From Neoechinorhynchus agilis (taxonomy: Eukaryota > Acanthocephala), in assembly GCA_051530055.1 (NCBI GenBank), contig CM121341.1:1984001-2048000 (forward strand): DNA of 64,000 nucleotides, given 5' to 3'. Below are positions 56,216 through 64,000 of this stretch, piece by piece. The first letter of the stretch is position 1. Each line of letters starts with the position of its first letter. The translations under genes and the position numbers were made by a program. Under the pieces are notes generated by a model. It saw only the letters and a list, made by a program, of their open reading frames with translations, did no database searches and was not told where the DNA came from.

Positions 56216-57334
56216 GTCGTAGCTGGATTAAAAAATCAGCGATTCTGACTGGTAAACAAAATTTTAAAGGTGTTTCCGTCGTTCTAAAACGGAACATTTG
56301 TTAGATAATAGAAGACCATAAAAAGCAATGAAAATTTAAATGATTCCCAATACTCCAAAAGATATTGTTTTCAAATATCAAAACAATGCGTGAATGGCAA
56401 AAGGAATACAACGCGGTCGCCGCGCTCTTAAATGCGGTAGCAAAAAAATAAAAATTTTCTTAATTTGAACAACGCTAAGAAGTTGAGTGATTGCTTTTGT
56501 TTTATCCTGGAATGACTGAATTTGCTTCTTAAAAAATGAATCTAATTTTTAGTTTTCGGGCTTAATAATTTCCTGGGAATTAATTTAATCAAAAGCACTA
56601 TTTTCGGACACTATCGAGTTCAAAATACAAGAATCAAAATGCAGATTGGGTACATAAAATTTTAATTATGGCGTTTATCACAAATCGATTCGAATATTTG
56701 AAATTATCGCATCTTGGGCGTCACTAATAGAAATTATTGGAGAATAAATAACAGTCGAAAAGGCCGATTGGCTGATATATTGAAGAAATTCTATTTTCAG
56801 CGTCTACTCAAAGATGTTGTAAGGCTGAAAGAATGTCATTACAAAAAATTAACCATTGATTTTCTTAATTTTTAGACAAATCTTTCCATCGATTTTGTGT
56901 TAAAGTGGCACAATAAAAAAAGTTGTGCCATAAATAACAAACTAAATCGGGAATTTTACACTTTTAAGGATTTGACATATTTCTAGGAACCCTCCCTCAA
57001 ATTAGTATAAACCAGTAGAAATTCGCATTTTTAAACCATTGGTCACTTCAACGTTCTCATTGCGGTCGCAAGAAAATTTTCGGAAATGGTGAATATAGAT
57101 TTCTTCCGTGGTCAGGTCACAACCTGTTAAGAACTTGTGTTTATTTTGCTTTTTATCGATTTCATGTTGATGGCGGTGAAGATTTGTCAACCCTTTGAGG
57201 TTTTTTGTTGAAGAAGTTTCCATTTAATTGGCATTTCAAATATAATGTAGAAATTTCACGATTGATGAAGTTATGTCAATAAGCTTCGGATACATAATCT
57301 TTATATCATAGAGAATTGTCGTCGGGGTGAATTT
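56216..57334. other. Gene-free region, 1.1 kb
   Basis: AT-rich. One minus-strand open stretch (57002-57223) has no recognisable content. No RNA gene was seen. Confidence 0.45.
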
Positions 57335-57536
57335 GATTCGAGTTTGACTATGTTTTTCCCGTGGGATTGTTTATTTTAAAATATTTGGTAAGCTTTTTTC
57401 CTTAGCAGCGTCGTTGATGGCCGCGTTGGAAGCTCGTTTGTAAGTCTTTTCATAAGAGGTAGCAAAAAGCTTACAAAATATTTTAAAATAAATGATCAAC
57501 AACAATTAGGGGGAAAAACATCGTTGAACTCGAATC
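57335..57536. mobile_element. Imperfect inverted repeat, MITE-like
   Basis: Outer arms begin GATTCGAGTT and end AACTCGAATC; arms of about 65-73 bp pair with mismatches and a small indel, including TTTATTTTAAAATATTT and AAGCTTTTT blocks. The roughly 65-bp centre is unpaired and GC-richer. It has no coding capacity and is more diverged than the element in the DSTYK intron. Confidence 0.65.
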
Positions 57537-57809
57537 AAAATCTTTAATTTGTTTTAAAACTCACCCACATCACAATAAAAAAAGATTCAATGGGTTTTTT
57601 GTAAAAAAAAAGAGGAAAATGCCCACATTTCTTATCTTTATCATTGTAATGACCGAGATACAATGTGACGCGGAACGTCATGTTCCTTTTGAGAAAATTG
57701 CGATTTGTAACATTTAAAGTTCAGAATAATAGAGTTTTCGAATTGTTGTATAGATACTCCCTTTTTTTAGTTGTATAGTTAAACCTCGACTTATCCGGGT
57801 CATATAAAA

Positions 57810-59525
57810 ATGTTTTAGTTGTATGGCTCGGGATCGTTATTCCTGAGGTTTGGGTTTTTTATCAATGATAAGGTTTTTTTACTGCCCGAAGTCTCTTCAG
57901 CCTTGGAGAGTATCTTCACCTTGAATTTAATTTAGTTGTATGGCTCGGGATCGTTATTCCCGAGGTTTGGGTTTTTTTATCAATGATAAGGTTTTTTTAC
58001 TGCCCGAAACATCTTAATCCTTGGAGAGTATCTTCACCTTGAATTTAATTTAGTTGTATGGCTCGGGATCGTTATTCCTGAGGTTTGGGTTTTTATCAAT
58101 GATAAGGTTTTTTTACTGCCCGAAGTCTCTTCAGCCTTGGAGAGTATCTTCACCTTGAATTTAATTTAGTTGTATGGCTCGGGATCGTTATTCCCGAGGT
58201 TTGGGTTTTTTTATCAATGATAAGGTTTTTTTACTGCCCGAAACATATTAATCCTTGGAGAGTATCTTCACCTTGAATTTAATTTAGTTGTATGGCTCGG
58301 GATCGTTATTCCCGAGGTTTGTGTTTTTTTATCAATGATAAGGTTTTTTTACTGCCCGAAACATCTTAAGCCTTGGAGAGTATCTTCACCTTGAATTTAA
58401 TTTAGTTGTATGGCTCGGGATCGTTATTCCTGAGGTTTGGGTTTTTTATCAATGATAAGGTTTTTTTACTGCCCGAAGTCTCTTCAGCCTTGGAGAGTAT
58501 CTTCACCTTGAATTTAATTTAGTTGTATGGCTCGGGATCGTTATTCCCGAGGTTTGTGTTTTTTTATCAATGATAAGGTTTTTTTACTGCCCGAAACATC
58601 TTAAGCCTTGGAGAGTATCTTCACCTTGAATTTAATTTAGTTGTATGGCTCGGGATCGTTATTCCCGAGGTTTGGGTTTTTTTATCAATGATAAGGTTTT
58701 TTTACTGCCCGAAACATCTTAAGCCTTGGAGAGTATCTTCACCTTGAATTTAATTTAGTTGTATGGCTCGGGATCGTTATTCCCGAGGTTTGGGTTTTTT
58801 ATCAATGATAAGGTTTTTTTACTGCCCGAAACATCTTAAGCCTTGGAGAGTATCTTCACCTTGAATTTAATTTAGTTGTATGGCTCGGGATCGTTATTCC
58901 TGAGGTTTGGGTTTTTTTTATCAATGATAAGGTTTTTTTACTGCCCGAAACATCTTAATCCTTGAAGAGTATCTTCACCTTTAATCTAATTTAGTTGTAT
59001 GGCTCGGGATCGTTATTCCTGAGGTTTGGGTTTTTATTATCAATGATAAGGTTTTTTTTATTGCCCGAAACATCTTAATCCTTGAAGAGTATCTTCACCT
59101 TTAATCTAATTTAGTTGTATGGCTCGGGATCGTTATTCCCGAGGTTTGGGTTTTTTTTATCAATGATAAGGTTTTTTACTATTTGGTTGGTCATGTTTTG
59201 GCCCGAAACATATTAATCCTTGGAGAGTATCTTCACCTTGAATTTAATTTAGTTGTATGGCTCGGGATCGTTATTCCCGAGGTATGGGTTTTTTTTATCA
59301 ATGATAAGGTTTTTTACTATTTGGTTGGTCATGTTTTGGCCCGAAACATCTTAATCCTTGAAGAGTATCTTCACCTTTAATCTAATTTAGTTGTATGGCT
59401 CGGGATCGTTATTCCCGAGGTATGGGTTTTTTTATCAATGATAAGGTTTTTTACTATTTGGTTGGTCATGTTTTGGCCCGAAACCTCTTAATCCTTGAAG
59501 AGTATCTTTACCTTGAATCTAATTT
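57810..59525. repeat. 117-bp satellite array with alternating unit types, about 15 copies
   Basis: The unit starts AGTTGTATGGCTCGGGATCG and repeats every 117-118 bp. The first copies alternate between a type with TTCCTGAGG plus GAAGTCTCTTCAGCC and one with TTCCCGAGG plus GAAACATCTTAA, giving a dimer. The last three copies gain an insertion of about 15 bp (ACTATTTGGTTGGTCATG) and change CTTGGAGAG to CTTGAAGAG. The array ends 290 bp before the pontin start. Confidence 0.93.
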
Positions 59526-61207
<1,682 letters not shown>

Positions 61208-61872
61208 AGAGACATTAATGAATGTCCATAAGAAAAAAGAATGCGATTTCAGTCGTGATCGCGGATTTTTCTAAAAGATATCCTTGGATAATCGTAATCT
61301 ACTTTTACATTCCCAAAGTTCAATTGTTGATTCAGCTCACCATCGATTGATTGTTAAATCAGCAATACCTGCTCGGTTTCATTGCTTTGAAAAATTCAAT
61401 TTGAGTTATTCAAATGACTCAAGAAGACTAAATGTGCTTATTCGAACGCGAAAATGGATTGAGATGTACCAATTGGTATAATTTTTATATTTTAACCCTT
61501 ATTTCTTATAGGGAATTAGAGGAATGCGGTAGGAATATGTAAGCCAGCTTTCTAGCTGATTGATTTAATGTCTGAAATAATTATTATAACACGTCATTTT
61601 CATTTACCCATTAATTAACTGAAAAAAAAGAATTGTTACGCATTTAGACTTATATTATTTATAAGTTTATTTGCCCACCGATCTGAGTCAGGTAAGCGCA
61701 TTCGTAGGAATGCGTTCAATGCTCATAACCGCGTATGGTTCAGTTTTTTAAATGATTTTATCCGCTTCCATGAACCAAGATATCGGTGGGTTATGTGTCC
61801 AATGATAATTATCAGTTATAGAAGGAATGTTCACTTCAAACAAACTTAAAATGTTTCAGCACATTAAATTTT
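61208..61872. other. Gene-free region after pontin
   Basis: AT-rich. A short imperfect palindrome (GCATTCGTAGGAATGC) lies near 61700. No gene was recognised. Confidence 0.45.
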
Positions 61873-62127
61873 TTATAAAAGTTCCGATGGAAACGGCGAA
61901 ACATATTTATCCTCCATTGCCTCCTCGAGGATGCATTCAGTATTCTCTTTTTGAATCGCTGATTCTCCGATGTCCAACCATTTTCTAACCTTGCTTAAAA
62001 GTTTTGCTTGATCCGACGCACCAATTGTCTCAATAGCGAGAGGTTGGAGCGACGGATCGATGCATTTATATTTTTTTAAAAGATCTATATCATAGCTTAA
62101 AATTATTCGTTTCATTAAAAAAAGCAT
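61873..62127 (-). mobile_element. Retroelement protein C-terminal fragment
   Basis: An 84-residue frame contains LKKYKCIDPSLQPLAIETIG followed by ASDQAKLL. A tyrosine-rich helix leading to a (V/L)A(V/I)ETxGxxxxxA motif is, from memory, typical of the C-terminal end of invertebrate non-LTR retroelement proteins. No other domain of that protein lies beside it on this strand. It points away from the plus-strand element that begins about 50 bp downstream. A host exon is possible. Confidence 0.4.
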
Positions 62128-62174
62128 TAGAGTTGGCTGATGTAACCAATTTTGATCGACTTTTTGAGGAGGCT

Positions 62175-64000
62175 GTGACGAAAAGTTACAATAATCAAAC
62201 TTACCAAGAAACGTCCAGAAGGACCCTTCGGCCGTCCTTACAATTTGAGTAATAGGATTTCTGCCAAATTGGCAGACGCAGATGTCCGTGGAACGGTCAG
62301 GTTACTCAGTTCCACAGCTACGTTTGCGGACAACGACCGCTCGACACTGGAGGCGTTGAGAAGTAAGCATCCTTCAGCTTTGTCACCGATTTTGCCCCCG
62401 ATACCGGAAAAGTCGCGTCAATCGACGAGGTGCACGCGGGAGGAACTTAGATGTGCTGTATCCTCGTTCCCCAATGGGTCGGGACATGGACCCGGCGGAC
62501 TTCGACCCCAACACATCAAGGATATGTTGGGATTTGGAACGGGAGTGATGGGAATTAAGCTCGAAACCGAACTCGTTAATGTGGTCGACGAAATCATAAA
62601 TGGACCTCTCCCACTTGAAGCAACGAATTTTCTATTCTCGGCATCTCTTTGTGCCTTTTCCAAATCAAGCGGAGATATTCGTCCGATAGCTGTGGGCTGC
62701 ACTCTAAGACGTTTGGCAGGGAAGATTTTGTGTAAGCGACTGAGCGAAAGTGTAGGTGGGCAACTCAGACCTTTTCAGTTGGGCTGCTGTACTCCATGTG
62801 GAGCAGAAGCGATAGTGCACTCCACACGTACCTATATCGACGCCTCTGCCACCCCAACGGTTGTCCTAAAAGTCGATTTTTCGAACGCCTTTACAGTCGA
62901 TCGAACAGCCTTGCTAAGTACCATTGCTCGAGAATTACCTGAAGCCTATGAATACTTTGTGAAGGCGTATGGTTCTAAGACACCTCTACATTTCAACGAG
63001 CACACCATTTGGTCCGAAACAGGCCTGCAACAAGGCGATCCTCTCGGCCCCATAGGATTTTCCTTAACAACCAATGGAATATCTCGTAAGCTCAAGGTAA
63101 GTTTGAAGACGCGACATTGGGCGGTGACCCAAAGACGGTTCTAGAAGACCTGCAATCCCTGCTTGTTTCTGCTGCGGAATTGGGCCTACGTGTCAACCCC
63201 GCGAAGTGTGAACTATTGCCACTAAATATTTCACATTCTCACATGGCGGATATAATGCAGTCCTTCGAATCCGTTGCCCCAGGAATCCGATTAATCAACC
63301 GGCAAAGCTTCACTCTTCTCGGCAGTTGCGTCCTGGATGCGAACATAGATCGCGAGATTGAAGAAGAGCTCCCTAAACTGGATCTTTTGTGCTCCCGCGT
63401 TCAAGAATTGAATGCACACGAAGCTCTCTTCTTGGTGAGAAACTGCCTATACATACCGAAGCTTATGTTCAAGATGAGAGCAGCCCCGTACTTCCGACAC
63501 ACCAAACGTCTCCTTGACTTAGATGGTTTGATGAAAAAGCATCTTGAGAAGGTAACGAACTGCGCCATCACTGATGAAGCTTGGCAACAAGCTGCCCTTC
63601 CGATCAAATACGAAGGTTTAGGCTTACGAAGTGTGGCTGGTTTGGCCCTTCCGGCATTCGTATCCTCGATGCACAAGACGGAGGAATTACAGGGGGAAAT
63701 TCTTTTAAACAGAATGCCGAAGCCATGCAAACTATTGAAACAGGGAGTCACATCATGGCTCTCGCAGACCGGTCTGCAACAAGCTCCAACCAACGCGCAC
63801 GAACAATCTGCTTGGGATAAACCCTTAATCCTGACGGCTCACAACAAACTAAAAGGCCAGATGGACGAGATGTCTCAAGCTAGACTTGTGGCCAGTTCCT
63901 CGAAGGAGTCAGGCGCATGGTTGAACGTTTTGCCAATTGGTACTTTGGGAACTTTGCTGGACGACGAGACAGTTCGAATAGCCGTCGCTCTACGTTTAGG
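62175..64000 (+). mobile_element. Non-LTR retrotransposon reverse transcriptase, inactivated, continues past the window
   Basis: The first frame (about 62175-63104) carries SNRISAKLADADVRGTVRLL, SFPNGSGHGPGGLRPQHIKD (RT entry motif), DIRPIAVGCTLRRLAGKILC, KVDFSNAF (catalytic Asp of palm motif A) and GLQQGDPLGPIGFSL. At about 63090-63105 the frame jumps: the coding sequence resumes two bases off as EDATLGGDPKTVLEDLQSLL and continues open to the window end (LGLRVNPAKCELL, YIPKLMFKMRAAPYF, GLGLRSVAGLALPAFVSSMH). At the junction the codons for the YxDD catalytic box are missing, leaving only ED, so this copy cannot polymerise. GC content is higher than in the host genes. The 5' part that would include the QRGNAA-type segment is absent here but resembles the fragments at 22.7 and 52 kb. 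Confidence 0.85.

Overview
The window is nuclear DNA of an AT-rich invertebrate animal. Its genes carry short GT-AG introns, mostly 45-60 nt with some of 25 nt in one gene. Their products are animal proteins: soluble adenylyl cyclase, LRCH, a Rap/Ras-like GTPase, an aromatic amino acid decarboxylase relative, troponin C, ZNF207/BuGZ, DSTYK, VAP and pontin (RUVBL1). Troponin C implies muscle. The species cannot be named from sequence alone. At eight genes a T-rich AG acceptor lies 0-6 nt before the start ATG, the pattern expected if many messages receive a trans-spliced leader.

Layout. 1-3579: the 3' part of a soluble adenylyl cyclase gene, an 81-bp minisatellite and a decayed leucine-rich-repeat (LRR) fragment; all three recur in opposite orientation at 43.6-51.5 kb. 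5.6-10.0 kb: LRCH (seven exons resolved) and two small unrecognised genes. 10.5-16.1 kb: a Rap-like GTPase (minus), a damaged-looking decarboxylase gene, and an unrecognised gene whose 3' end has been amplified into tandem repeats. 17.0-22.4 kb: troponin C (minus), then ZNF207 (minus) and DSTYK (plus) as a divergent pair; a DSTYK intron holds two palindromic elements. 22.6-23.3 kb: fragments of a non-LTR retroelement. 24.4-28.8 kb: a 164-bp satellite. 29.7-30.2 kb: an acidic orphan gene. 30.4-41.7 kb: a 124-bp satellite of about 90 copies. 42.0-43.4 kb: a gene with a SAP-like N-terminus. 44.1-49.5 kb: soluble adenylyl cyclase (minus). 50.6-52.9 kb: LRR remnant and retroelement fragments. 53.1-53.8 kb: VAP (minus). 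54.1-56.2 kb: a 190-bp satellite. 57.3 kb: an inverted repeat. 57.8-59.5 kb: a 117-bp satellite. 59.8-61.2 kb: pontin. 61.9-64.0 kb: retroelement pieces, including a reverse transcriptase whose catalytic box has been deleted.

The genes are unrelated housekeeping and signalling genes with no operon-like functional grouping. Summing the array lengths, about one third of the window is tandem repeat. The main unusual features are the inverted duplication of the cyclase 3' end, its apparent 25-nt introns and shared in-frame stop, the AG-ATG start context, and the number of unrelated satellites packed between compact genes.
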